A stretch of DNA of 64,000 nt from contig JAHEYT010000033.1 of the NCBI GenBank assembly GCA_023251455.1, forward strand, positions 1 to 64,000, in the 5' to 3' direction. Shown piece after piece: positions 1 to 7,776 of the stretch. The position numbers and the translations under genes are program-made. The DNA comes from Bacteroidota bacterium. Its GTDB lineage: Bacteria; Bacteroidota; Bacteroidia; Bacteroidales; Prolixibacteraceae. The stretch's first letter is position 1. Every line of letters starts with the position of its first letter. The notes under the pieces are model-generated. The model was not told where the DNA came from and searched no databases. It saw only the letters and a list, made by a program, of their open reading frames with translations.

Positions 1-339
1 CATGAGCAGGACTGGATTCGCGCAGCCAAAGAAAACAAAGATAATCGGGTTGAAGCAGGTTCTCACTTTGGCTATTCGGGACCACTCAACGAAATGGTGG
101 TAATGGGTGTTTTGGCGGTGCGTCTTCAGGATTTGAGAAAGCGACTGTTGTGGGATGGCAAAAACATGCAGTTCACCAATATTGGTCAATCCGAAAATAT
201 AAGGGTAGTTACTTCCAATAAATTTGAGGTCGTAAACGGCGATCCGAAATTCGACACCAAATACGATACAATCCCAGCGTTGGCTTCAGCCGAAGAATGG
301 ATCAGGCATAATTACCGCGACGGCTGGGAGCAGATTTGA
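1..339 (+). CDS. Gfo/Idh/MocA family oxidoreductase, C-terminal part
   Basis: The reading frame is open from base 1, so the gene begins outside the window and only about 112 C-terminal residues are seen. They contain the stretch 'YSGPLNEMVVMGVLAVRLQ' followed by 'LLWDGKNMQFTNI', which is typical of the C-terminal substrate domain of Bacteroidota NAD(P)-dependent sugar or inositol dehydrogenase-like proteins of the Gfo/Idh/MocA family. Such proteins oxidise or reduce sugar derivatives; many in this phylum are Tat-exported. The substrate cannot be told from this fragment, and the Rossmann domain lies upstream of the window. The family call is fairly safe; any specific activity would be a guess. 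Confidence 0.8.
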   Translation, partial: HEQDWIRAAKENKDNRVEAGSHFGYSGPLNEMVVMGVLAVRLQDLRKRLLWDGKNMQFTNIGQSENIRVVTSNKFEVVNGDPKFDTKYDTIPALASAEEWIRHNYRDGWEQI

Positions 340-377
340 TGAGTTGCATGTTTAAGGTTCCAAGTCAAAAAAGCTTG

Positions 378-496
378 AACCATATAGACACATAGGTCAC
401 ATAGAAAAATAATTTTCACCACAGATTTCTCAGATTAACAAAGACAGATTATAGGTACTTATAAAATCTATGTGTTCTATTGTGCCTATGTGGTTT
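378..496. repeat. imperfect inverted repeat in intergenic region
   Basis: Bases 378-405 and 468-496 are imperfect inverted copies of a CATAGG/CCTATG-rich motif ('aaccatatagacacat' against 'tgtgcctatgtggtt'). They flank an AT-rich core containing 'accacagatttctcagatt'. The arrangement resembles dispersed non-coding palindromic repeats found between Bacteroidota genes. It lies downstream of the plus-strand oxidoreductase and of the minus-strand sulfatase, so a role as a bidirectional terminator is also possible, although there is no clear T-run. Confidence 0.4.
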
Positions 497-504
497 CAGA
501 AAAA

Positions 505-2472
505 TCATTTTCCAATCACCATCCGGTTATCGGCCATTCGGTTGTTGAATTGTTGGACGATGGCTTTTTGTAATTGCTGTTCTTTTGTAAAATCAACGGT
601 TCCAAGCAAATTTTTCTTTAATTCCGGATCTTTCTTTCGGTTATAAATGGCGGTGAGTTTGTCGTCAGTCAGGTAAAAGGCATAATCGCCATATAAAAAC
701 TGGTATGAATCCTGAATGTAATTAATCACGAACCTTTTGCTGTTTTTGTCGAGCAGGTTGTTCCCGAAAGCCAGGTATGGATACGGATAATTCAGGTAAC
801 CGAGTATGGTCGGTAAAATGTCAATCTGCTGGGCTAAGCCTTCATCCACTCCTTTGAGACTACCATCGGGTTTGTAAAAAAGGATTGGAATCGCAAAATA
901 ATTCACCGAGGTGTAATATCCCGGTATCTCTGAATCGACAGCATGGTCGGCAGTAATGACGAACAGCGTATTTTTAAACCAGGGCATGGTTCGCGCACTG
1001 TCAAAGAATTTCTGGAGCGAGTGATCGGTGTAATGAATGCATTTATTGATCGGAATCCGGCCTTCAGGAAATTTGCCCTTGTATTTCTCAGGAACTTCAT
1101 AAGGATGATGCGACGAAACTGAAAATATAGTTGTTGCAAACGGCTCCTGCATCTTGTTCATTTCATGGGCAAAAAATTGGAAGAAAGGTTCGTCCCAAAT
1201 GCCCCAGATGCCATCGAAATCGGCTTCATTTCCGTACTCGTTTCTACCAATATATTTCTGGAAACCTGCTATTTTAGTGAAGGCATCGAAACCCATCGAT
1301 CCGTTGGGGGCCCCGTGAAAAAAGGCGGTTTGATAACCCTGAACCGACAGCAGACTGGCAATGCTGTTGATCGAATTTCCTGATCGTTCGGAAATAACAT
1401 AAGGCAGCACCAGTGCCGGAATACTTGCCGTAACCGAAGGAATGGCATCAATCGATTTGCGTCCGTTAGCAAACGCATTCGGGAAAACAAGGCTTTCGCT
1501 GATCAGTGAATCGAGAAAAGGAGTAAAACTTCTATCGCGCGGGTCTTTCAACTGTGGGTTTAGCGAACCAACAAATGCACGGCTGAAACTTTCCAGAATA
1601 ATGATCACCACATTATCTTTCCGGGCAGGGCCAATGCTATCGGGCACGTGAACAGGCGTATAAATGCGGTTCAATTCTTCTTCGGAAGCGAAATACGTTT
1701 TATGTACGAACGCCTTTTTCCCCCATGTTCGAAAAATACAAAACGGGGTGTTCTGCACGATTGCCATTTCTTCGGGCGCATTAACAAATGCCCCGGCATT
1801 GTTCATGTTAATGGGGCGGGTACTATGCCGCCAACCACCACGCATTCCAATAATTGAAAGTACAAGTGCAATAAAAATGACCGGTATCCCCGAAAGAAAA
1901 TAGAAAAATGGATGGCGAAATTTTATTGGTTTTGGCTTAACCAGAGCATACAATGACGAAAGCAAAATAAGCAAAACAACCAGAATGAGCGGGATATACC
2001 AGAAATCGTAAAAGAACCGGAGGATCAGTCTACTGTTGCCGGCATCAAAGGCAGCTACATCGAACATGCTGGCGGTCGTCCGTTTCAGGATGTATCGGTA
2101 ATAAATAATGTCAATTAGGTTGAATGCGATTCCAACGCCGTTACCAAGCATAAAAAGCCATTTTAATCCTTTTTGGTACCAGTTGCTGAATTTGAATTCG
2201 AATGGCAATAGAAACAATAGAATGTAAACGGCATTCAGATACAATAATGCGCTGATATCGAACATCATTCCACCTTTCAGAATAGTCAGGAACGAGAAAA
2301 AAGTGACTTTGGGAAACGAGGCGGTATTGAATAGGAAAAACAGAATTCGGCAGAATGAGAAAAAGACCATGAGGAGTGCAAACCTGTATAGCAAAACGAG
2401 ATATTCGTTCGCTTCGTATTTCTTCGGGTTTATCAGTCGTTTAAGCATCAATTCTTTTAGATTAATTCGCAT
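505..2472 (-). CDS. LTA synthase family membrane sulfatase/phosphoglycerol transferase
   Basis: This 655-residue protein has about five hydrophobic segments in its first 210 residues and then a large exported domain of the alkaline phosphatase/sulfatase superfamily. The domain starts with 'NVVIIILESFSRAF'. The nucleophile region 'NGRKSIDAIPS' carries Ser near residue 340 where Gram-positive LtaS has Thr, and metal-ligand motifs 'SSHHPYEVP' and 'FVITADHAVD' follow. In the family, such enzymes move phosphoglycerol or phosphoethanolamine groups onto envelope glycans or lipids on the outer face of the inner membrane. The first in-frame codon (2484) is TTG, so ATG at 2472 is preferred. It follows mlaF by 17 bases and is probably co-transcribed with mlaEF. 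The acceptor is unknown. Confidence 0.85.
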   Translation of the reverse strand: MRINLKELMLKRLINPKKYEANEYLVLLYRFALLMVFFSFCRILFFLFNTASFPKVTFFSFLTILKGGMMFDISALLYLNAVYILLFLLPFEFKFSNWYQKGLKWLFMLGNGVGIAFNLIDIIYYRYILKRTTASMFDVAAFDAGNSRLILRFFYDFWYIPLILVVLLILLSSLYALVKPKPIKFRHPFFYFLSGIPVIFIALVLSIIGMRGGWRHSTRPINMNNAGAFVNAPEEMAIVQNTPFCIFRTWGKKAFVHKTYFASEEELNRIYTPVHVPDSIGPARKDNVVIIILESFSRAFVGSLNPQLKDPRDRSFTPFLDSLISESLVFPNAFANGRKSIDAIPSVTASIPALVLPYVISERSGNSINSIASLLSVQGYQTAFFHGAPNGSMGFDAFTKIAGFQKYIGRNEYGNEADFDGIWGIWDEPFFQFFAHEMNKMQEPFATTIFSVSSHHPYEVPEKYKGKFPEGRIPINKCIHYTDHSLQKFFDSARTMPWFKNTLFVITADHAVDSEIPGYYTSVNYFAIPILFYKPDGSLKGVDEGLAQQIDILPTILGYLNYPYPYLAFGNNLLDKNSKRFVINYIQDSYQFLYGDYAFYLTDDKLTAIYNRKKDPELKKNLLGTVDFTKEQQLQKAIVQQFNNRMADNRMVIGK

Positions 2473-2489
2473 ATGTTTTCCCAATCGCC

Positions 2490-3251
2490 TTACTGATTAA
2501 TTTTATCGTCCCGAATCCGTTGGTACTGTTTATTGGCAAATACAAATTCCTGAAGTTTTTGATTATCCGAATGTAGTATTTCTTTTCGGTTACCCTCCCA
2601 ACACATTTCACCATCAGAAATAAAGAGGATGTTGTCGCCAATTTCCATCACCGAATTCATGTCGTGGGTGTTAATGATGGTTGTAATTTGCAGGTCCACA
2701 GTAATCGAATGGATTAGTTCGTCAATTACCATGGAGGTTTCGGGATCGAGTCCTGAATTGGGTTCGTCGCAAAATAAATATTTGGGGTTCAGCACGATGG
2801 AACGTGCAATAGCGACCCTTTTTTGCATTCCTCCTGAAATTTCTGAAGGATAGAGTTTATTGGCGTCAGAAATGTTAACCCGTTCGAGGCAAAAATCAAC
2901 CTGTTTTTGTTTCTCTGCATTTGAAAGTTCTGAAAACATGTCGAGTGGAAAACGAATATTTTCTTCTACCGTCAGGGAATCAAAGAGTGCTCCACCCTGA
3001 AAAACCATGCCCATTTCCTGGCGGAGTTTCTTCCGAAGTTTTTGCCCCATCGAAGTGAAATCGCGGTTGTCATATAAGATTTGTCCTTTATCAATTTCAT
3101 GCAATCCAACGATCGCCTTGAGCAGGACCGTTTTTCCTGAGCCGCTTCGTCCGATAATAAGGTTGGTTTCGCCTTGATTAAACACTTTTGAAATGTTCTT
3201 CAAAACATCCTTGTTCTCAAACGATTTGTATATGTTTTTAATTTCGATCAT
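2490..3251 (-). CDS. mlaF: ABC transporter ATP-binding protein, MlaF type
   Basis: This 253-residue ATPase has a complete nucleotide-binding domain: Walker A GRSGSGKT (residues 34-41), signature 'EISGGMQKR' and Walker B 'YLFCDEPNSGLDPET', with the switch His in 'INTHDM'. The ISGGMQKR signature is typical of the Mla/Mkl phospholipid-transport ATPases. It should power lipid movement between inner and outer membrane together with the MlaE permease, whose stop codon is only one base upstream. No MlaD-type MCE protein or MlaC/MlaB lies next to it, so the periplasmic partner must be encoded elsewhere or the complex is simplified. The family assignment is strong; the direction of transport is not known. 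Confidence 0.9.
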   Translation of the reverse strand: MIEIKNIYKSFENKDVLKNISKVFNQGETNLIIGRSGSGKTVLLKAIVGLHEIDKGQILYDNRDFTSMGQKLRKKLRQEMGMVFQGGALFDSLTVEENIRFPLDMFSELSNAEKQKQVDFCLERVNISDANKLYPSEISGGMQKRVAIARSIVLNPKYLFCDEPNSGLDPETSMVIDELIHSITVDLQITTIINTHDMNSVMEIGDNILFISDGEMCWEGNRKEILHSDNQKLQEFVFANKQYQRIRDDKINQ

Positions 3252-3252
3252 C

Positions 3253-3990
3253 TTATAGCAACAATTGCGTTAAAATCAAATCCCAAACCAGAATCTGGAT
3301 GTTGGTATTTACTACAGCCCGGGTGCTGGCCGTACCTACATCGAATGCGCCACCTTCGACTGTGTAACCGAAAAAGGCTGAAATGGATGAAATCAGAAAT
3401 CCGAAAACAAGGCATTTAATCAGTGAAAAGGTCACATAGTAAGGTGTAAATGAATACTGAATGCCGTTTAGGTAATCTGTAACCGATACCGCTCCTACTG
3501 CCGGACCAACGACGAGTCCTCCAATAATTCCGAAGAAAACACTCAGAATATACAATAATGGAAACATTAAAACTACCGCAATTATTTTTGGAAGAATTAG
3601 ATAACTGGCAGAGTTTACTCCCATTATTTCAAGCGAATCAATTTGTTCGGTTACCTTCATACTTCCAATTTCAGAAGTAATATTCGAACCGATTTTCCCG
3701 GCCATAATCAATCCCATAATGGTCGATGAAAATTCAAGAATCAGGGAATCACGGTTCCCTAGTCCAATTAGCGTATTTGGCAATAAAGGATTTGACATGT
3801 TGTAGGCAACCTGTAAGGTCATGATGCCACCCATGAAAATTGAGATAACAGCCACTATACCAACCGATTTAATGCCGAGGTTATCAATTTCATTGAAGGT
3901 TTGGCGTACATATAAACTATGCCGTTCAGGTTTGCTGAAAACTTTAAGAAGAAGTGCAAAATATTGACCTGTTTGATTAAAAATATTCAT
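3253..3990 (-). CDS. mlaE: MlaE family lipid ABC transporter permease
   Basis: This 245-residue integral membrane protein belongs to the MlaE/YrbE permease family. It has the conserved stretch 'ITSEIGSMKVTEQIDSLEIM' preceded by 'LIMAGKIGSN', and four to five hydrophobic helices including 'KIIAVVLMFPLLYILSVFFG'. It forms the inner-membrane channel of the Mla-type phospholipid transporter and is translated immediately before mlaF. The longest frame begins at a TTG (3996); ATG at 3990, giving MNIFNQTGQY, is the likelier start. The divergent intergenic region towards manC (3991-4269) probably holds its promoter, but no clear TAnnTTTG element was seen there. Confidence 0.9.
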   Translation of the reverse strand: MNIFNQTGQYFALLLKVFSKPERHSLYVRQTFNEIDNLGIKSVGIVAVISIFMGGIMTLQVAYNMSNPLLPNTLIGLGNRDSLILEFSSTIMGLIMAGKIGSNITSEIGSMKVTEQIDSLEIMGVNSASYLILPKIIAVVLMFPLLYILSVFFGIIGGLVVGPAVGAVSVTDYLNGIQYSFTPYYVTFSLIKCLVFGFLISSISAFFGYTVEGGAFDVGTASTRAVVNTNIQILVWDLILTQLLL

Positions 3991-4269
3991 TGGCAACCTG
4001 TGTTTATATCTTTCAGTGACTTTTTATTCTGATTTATATCCAATTAAAAATTTATAAATCAATGTATTAATAAATAAATGACATGAATCGCTTCATCAGT
4101 TAGTAATGGTTAAAGGTACAAATATTCCAAAAACAGACATTTTTTCGAGGGTTTTAATTTTAAACTCATTATCTTGATAGAAGATTTCAACCCCAATTTC
4201 AAACTCTGCAGTGAGCTATTTTATATTATATCAGAATGCATAACATGCTAACAATAAATATTTTGAACA

Positions 4270-5358
4270 ATGAATAATACGTATTGTGTAATTATGGCAG
4301 GCGGAATCGGAAGTCGGTTCTGGCCCTTGAGCAAGAGTAATATGCCTAAACAGTTTCTTGATATTCTTGGAACTGGCCGTACTTTTATTCAACAGACCTA
4401 CGATCGATTAATAAAAATCTGTCCCAACGAGAATTTCTTTGTTGTAACAAGTGTTGATTATAAAGAGCTTGTGATGAAACAACTACCGGAACTCAAAGAG
4501 AGTCAGGTATTGCTTGAACCTTTACGCAGAAACACGGCTCCCTGTATCGCTTATGCCAGTTATAGAATTCAAAAGATAAATCCAAATGCGAATATTATAG
4601 TAGCTCCTTCCGATCACCACATACAACAGGAAGGTGCATTTCTTCAGGAAATACAAAAGGGTCTTGAATTTGTCGCTAAGAATGATGCTTTACTTACGCT
4701 TGGCATTCGACCCAATCGTCCGGAGACAGGTTATGGTTATATTCAGATCGAAAGTGATAAAGCAATAGGTGAAGTGGAAAACCTACACAAAGTGAAGACT
4801 TTTACCGAAAAACCTGATTTAGAATTAGCTAAAATATTTATTGAAAGTGGCGAGTTTTTCTGGAATTCGGGGATCTTCATTTGGTCTCTCCATTCAATCA
4901 TGAAAGCTTTTCATGCTAACTTGAATTCGGTGTCTGAGTTGTTTGCAAAGGGCAATAAATTATATGGTACCTCTGACGAAATTCCATTTCTGAATAAGAC
5001 CTATTCTGAATGCCAGAATATCTCCATTGATTATGGAATCATGGAAAAGGCTACAAATGTTTATGTTTTGTGCTCCGATTTTGGATGGAGCGATCTGGGA
5101 ACATGGGGCTCGTTGTATGATAACTCCAACAAGGATACTCAGGGAAATGTAGTGTCAGGTAAAAATGTGATGCTGTATGGTTCGAAGGACTGTATTGTGA
5201 ATATGCCCAACGAAAAACTAGTTGTACTTCACGGTCTCGAAGGATATATTGTAGTTGAGTCGGAAGGAACGTTACTTGTCTGTCGGAAAGAGGATGAACA
5301 GCAAATCAGGCAATTTGTTAATGATGTTCGAATGAATAAAGGCGAACAATATATTTAA
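4270..5358 (+). CDS. manC: mannose-1-phosphate guanylyltransferase
   Basis: This 362-residue nucleotidyltransferase makes GDP-mannose from mannose-1-phosphate and GTP, for surface polysaccharides and glycoproteins. The N-terminal signature 'VIMAGGIGSRFWPLSK' with 'MPKQFLDI' binds the nucleotide and pyrophosphate. 'RRNTAPCIAYASYRI', 'APSDHHIQ', 'FTEKPDLE' and 'FFWNSGIFIWS' are further conserved family blocks. The protein is the short form: it lacks the C-terminal phosphomannose isomerase domain of long ManC/AlgA enzymes. It stands alone, divergent from mlaE, and ends just before a strong hairpin terminator, so it is probably a single-gene unit. Confidence 0.93.
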   Translation: MNNTYCVIMAGGIGSRFWPLSKSNMPKQFLDILGTGRTFIQQTYDRLIKICPNENFFVVTSVDYKELVMKQLPELKESQVLLEPLRRNTAPCIAYASYRIQKINPNANIIVAPSDHHIQQEGAFLQEIQKGLEFVAKNDALLTLGIRPNRPETGYGYIQIESDKAIGEVENLHKVKTFTEKPDLELAKIFIESGEFFWNSGIFIWSLHSIMKAFHANLNSVSELFAKGNKLYGTSDEIPFLNKTYSECQNISIDYGIMEKATNVYVLCSDFGWSDLGTWGSLYDNSNKDTQGNVVSGKNVMLYGSKDCIVNMPNEKLVVLHGLEGYIVVESEGTLLVCRKEDEQQIRQFVNDVRMNKGEQYI

Positions 5359-5368
5359 AGTAACCCAA

Positions 5369-5415
5369 AATAATCAGGGGGGATCTTCTTCAAAAGATCC
5401 CCCCTGATTATTTTT
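5369..5415. terminator. bidirectional rho-independent terminator
   Basis: A perfect 19-base stem (5369-5387 paired with 5394-5412) closes on a 6-base loop and is flanked by an A-run on the left and a T-run on the right. It sits between the convergent manC and the second gldK paralogue and can end transcription from both sides. Confidence 0.9.
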
Positions 5416-5431
5416 AGTGATATTTTTATTC

Positions 5432-6775
5432 CTAATCGTAATACTTTGGCTTGAATGTACTTCGAACACATCTGAACCCTACGTATGATTTTGCAGAATC
5501 CTGATACTCAAAGCTTCGTGTCGAAACCTGTACGTAATAAGCAATATCTTTCCACGATCCACCACGAATAACCTTTCGTTTCATTGCAGGCGGATCGTCA
5601 GGCTTGGCATTGTATTGGAAGTCAGGACTAAAATCACTCATGATCTGGTATCCCGATTCATCATATGCGTTGGATGTCCATTCAGCAACATTTCCGGCCA
5701 TGTCGTATAACCCGTATGAATTTGGCAGGAAGTTGGCCACCTTCATGGTCGTTACGTTCGACTGGCTATCAGACACATAATTACCCCTCATTGGCTTAAA
5801 ATTAGCGACAAAACTTCCCTCACTATTTCTGGAATAGTAGCTACCCCATGGATAAAGAGTCATCTGGTGACCGCCACGCGCAGCATATTCCCATTCTACT
5901 TCCGAAGGCAAACGGTAATCCATAACTCCCGGATTTTTAATCATCTCCTGAAACCCATTCATTTGTTTTGTTCTCCACTGGCAGAAAGCTTTGGCTTGAG
6001 CCCACGTTACACCCACTACCGGATAATTATCGTAGGCAACATGCGAGAAGTACTTTTCTGTTAATGGTTCGTTGTACGAAAAGGTATAATCGCGTACCCA
6101 GACTAAGGTGTCAGGGTAAACTGGTGTCGTTTCATGCATTATAAACGATGATCGGTTCTGAGTTGGGCTTTCTTTTCCGGATGCATCAACAACATTTCCT
6201 CCGTAGCTTTGTGTTTCAAAATTATAACTGTTAGCACGTTTGGCTGCTTGACGGTAATCAATCCAATAATATTCAAACTTAAGTTTACGGGAATCTATCT
6301 CTCGTTTATTGAAGAAGCGTTCTGCTTCAGGAATATAAATCTCTTCAAGGGCAGACTGATAATCCGGATTCTTCCATTCGATAGGTTCTAGCCAGTTGAG
6401 ACGTGGGTTTTCAAGGATAACACCTTTCCTTCCTTCAGAAATCAAAAATTCGGGAATTGTTTCGGATAAAAGTTGACGTGCAGTGGAATCTCTGACCCAA
6501 TAAACAAACTGGCGGTATTCGTTATTCGTAATTTCAGTATCATCCATCCAGAATGAGGGTACGGAAACTGTTTTCACCGGGGTGTTCGCACGATCAATTT
6601 CCTCTTCAGATGGACCAATATTAATACTTCCCTGTTTAATGAAGTTCATTCCGTAAGGAATTGGTTCAAAATAGGGTTTTCTGTTCTGGGCGCTTGTTAG
6701 TTGGCTCATCCAGTCTCGGTGGCAAGAGCTGAATAGGAGCGAAGCAATCAAACTTATGAGCAGAATTTTATACAT
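5432..6775 (-). CDS. second GldK-type T9SS lipoprotein (GldK/GldJ paralogue)
   Basis: This 447-residue lipoprotein has a signal peptide with lipobox 'LLFSSC' and a formylglycine-generating-enzyme-like (sulfatase-modifying factor) domain: 'FWMDDTEITNNEYRQFVYW', 'RLPSEVEWEYAARGG', 'YGLYDMAGNVAEWTS', 'RKVIRGGSWKD' and 'SYVGFRCVRS'. It is clearly homologous along its whole length to the gldK at 10412-11749. In T9SS, GldK/PorK forms a periplasmic ring with GldN under the outer membrane, and GldJ is a related lipoprotein needed for stability. This copy is the last gene of the cluster but lies behind a terminator (6863-6902), so it may be expressed separately. It could be a GldJ equivalent or an alternative ring subunit. 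Confidence 0.85.
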   Translation of the reverse strand: MYKILLISLIASLLFSSCHRDWMSQLTSAQNRKPYFEPIPYGMNFIKQGSINIGPSEEEIDRANTPVKTVSVPSFWMDDTEITNNEYRQFVYWVRDSTARQLLSETIPEFLISEGRKGVILENPRLNWLEPIEWKNPDYQSALEEIYIPEAERFFNKREIDSRKLKFEYYWIDYRQAAKRANSYNFETQSYGGNVVDASGKESPTQNRSSFIMHETTPVYPDTLVWVRDYTFSYNEPLTEKYFSHVAYDNYPVVGVTWAQAKAFCQWRTKQMNGFQEMIKNPGVMDYRLPSEVEWEYAARGGHQMTLYPWGSYYSRNSEGSFVANFKPMRGNYVSDSQSNVTTMKVANFLPNSYGLYDMAGNVAEWTSNAYDESGYQIMSDFSPDFQYNAKPDDPPAMKRKVIRGGSWKDIAYYVQVSTRSFEYQDSAKSYVGFRCVRSTFKPKYYD

Positions 6776-6862
6776 ACTTTCTTTGTGCCGATAAACAAAT
6801 AAAAACCGTCGACTTCAGAAAAACTCTGGAAGAAGGTTTTTATTGTTTTGAATTTAACTCTT

Positions 6863-6902
6863 CAAAAAAAAAGCCTTATCAGGAATTCCCCATAAGGCTT
6901 TA
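6863..6902 (-). terminator. terminator downstream of gldN
   Basis: On the minus strand a 9-bp stem (6871-6879 with 6892-6900) is followed by a run of about nine T (6863-6871 read as complement). It lies after the gldN stop and before the second gldK paralogue, and splits the T9SS genes into two probable transcription units. Confidence 0.8.
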
Positions 6903-6919
6903 ACTTATGCTGTCAGTTA

Positions 6920-7774
6920 TTAATACTCCCAAAGATTTTGTTCGTAATCGAAGATTGTATTTTCGATACGTTTACTTTCGATCATGGCATCTTTACTACC
7001 CAGATACTGGCTAATCTCACGATTATTATAGATGTTTTCCTCTTTTACAATGTATGAATTGAATTTTCTTTTCAGGAATACATCGTCGAAAGATAAATTG
7101 CGTGCCGTATTCTGTGCATTGAAAACTTCATTTGCAGCCATTAGTTCGCGTGCTTCAGGGAAATAAATCCAGAACACCTGGCGTCGTTGTACCTGTTCCT
7201 GATTGGTATCTTCGTCGCGGTAGAATTCCTGAATCGGGCAAATTCCAATAACTCGCACATTCATAGTTGAAGTTTGTTTATCGAAATACCATTCTTCTTT
7301 TACCATGAATTGTTTGACTTCTTCGGAGCGGATTTCTCCAGCAACAACTTTGTCCTGAAGTTCTCCGGTATCAACATTTCTAACTTTTCGAGTCCGGGTT
7401 GTTGCACCAAAAGCTTCCTTGACTTGTTCAAAGGTCATCGGAATTTTAAATTCATCGTCATTTTTGGCATCGTAGGCAGTTAATTTACCATCTTTTATAC
7501 CTTGAATCATCAGGTTTACCAAATTGGATCTTCCATCGACTTCTTTTGTTGGAAAATACAACGATTGGTTTATTTTTTCCCGAAGGTCGATGATACGCCA
7601 AACCTTTTTACGCCACATAACATCGGCTTCCCGAATATAAGGTAGTGGCGTAGGCTTGCGATTATAAACGTCAGCACGTTTATAAGCTCCATCAATAATC
7701 TGCGCCTTTGCTTCCTGTTGGGTAGCTCCAAGTACCAGAGCCAATACACCAATGAATAATAAAATCTTTTTCAT
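6920..7774 (-). CDS. gldN: type IX secretion ring protein GldN/PorN
   Basis: This 284-residue periplasmic protein has a cleavable signal peptide (MKKILLFIGVLALVLG, cleaved near 'AKAQ'). The conserved start of the mature protein, 'PLPYIREADVMWRKKVWR', followed by 'IDLREKINQSLYFP', is characteristic of GldN/PorN. The protein forms the ring with GldK lipoprotein and contacts the periplasmic part of GldM. The start lies 2 bases after the gldM stop, so translation is probably coupled. There is no gldO duplicate next to it, but a gldK duplicate follows after a terminator. Confidence 0.93.
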   Translation of the reverse strand: MKKILLFIGVLALVLGATQQEAKAQIIDGAYKRADVYNRKPTPLPYIREADVMWRKKVWRIIDLREKINQSLYFPTKEVDGRSNLVNLMIQGIKDGKLTAYDAKNDDEFKIPMTFEQVKEAFGATTRTRKVRNVDTGELQDKVVAGEIRSEEVKQFMVKEEWYFDKQTSTMNVRVIGICPIQEFYRDEDTNQEQVQRRQVFWIYFPEARELMAANEVFNAQNTARNLSFDDVFLKRKFNSYIVKEENIYNNREISQYLGSKDAMIESKRIENTIFDYEQNLWEY

Positions 7775-7776
7775 GA

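Noticed and set aside
4100-4269. Promoter between mlaE and manC
   Set aside because: Looked for TAnnTTTG on both strands; only near-misses with wrong spacing were found, so no site is claimed.
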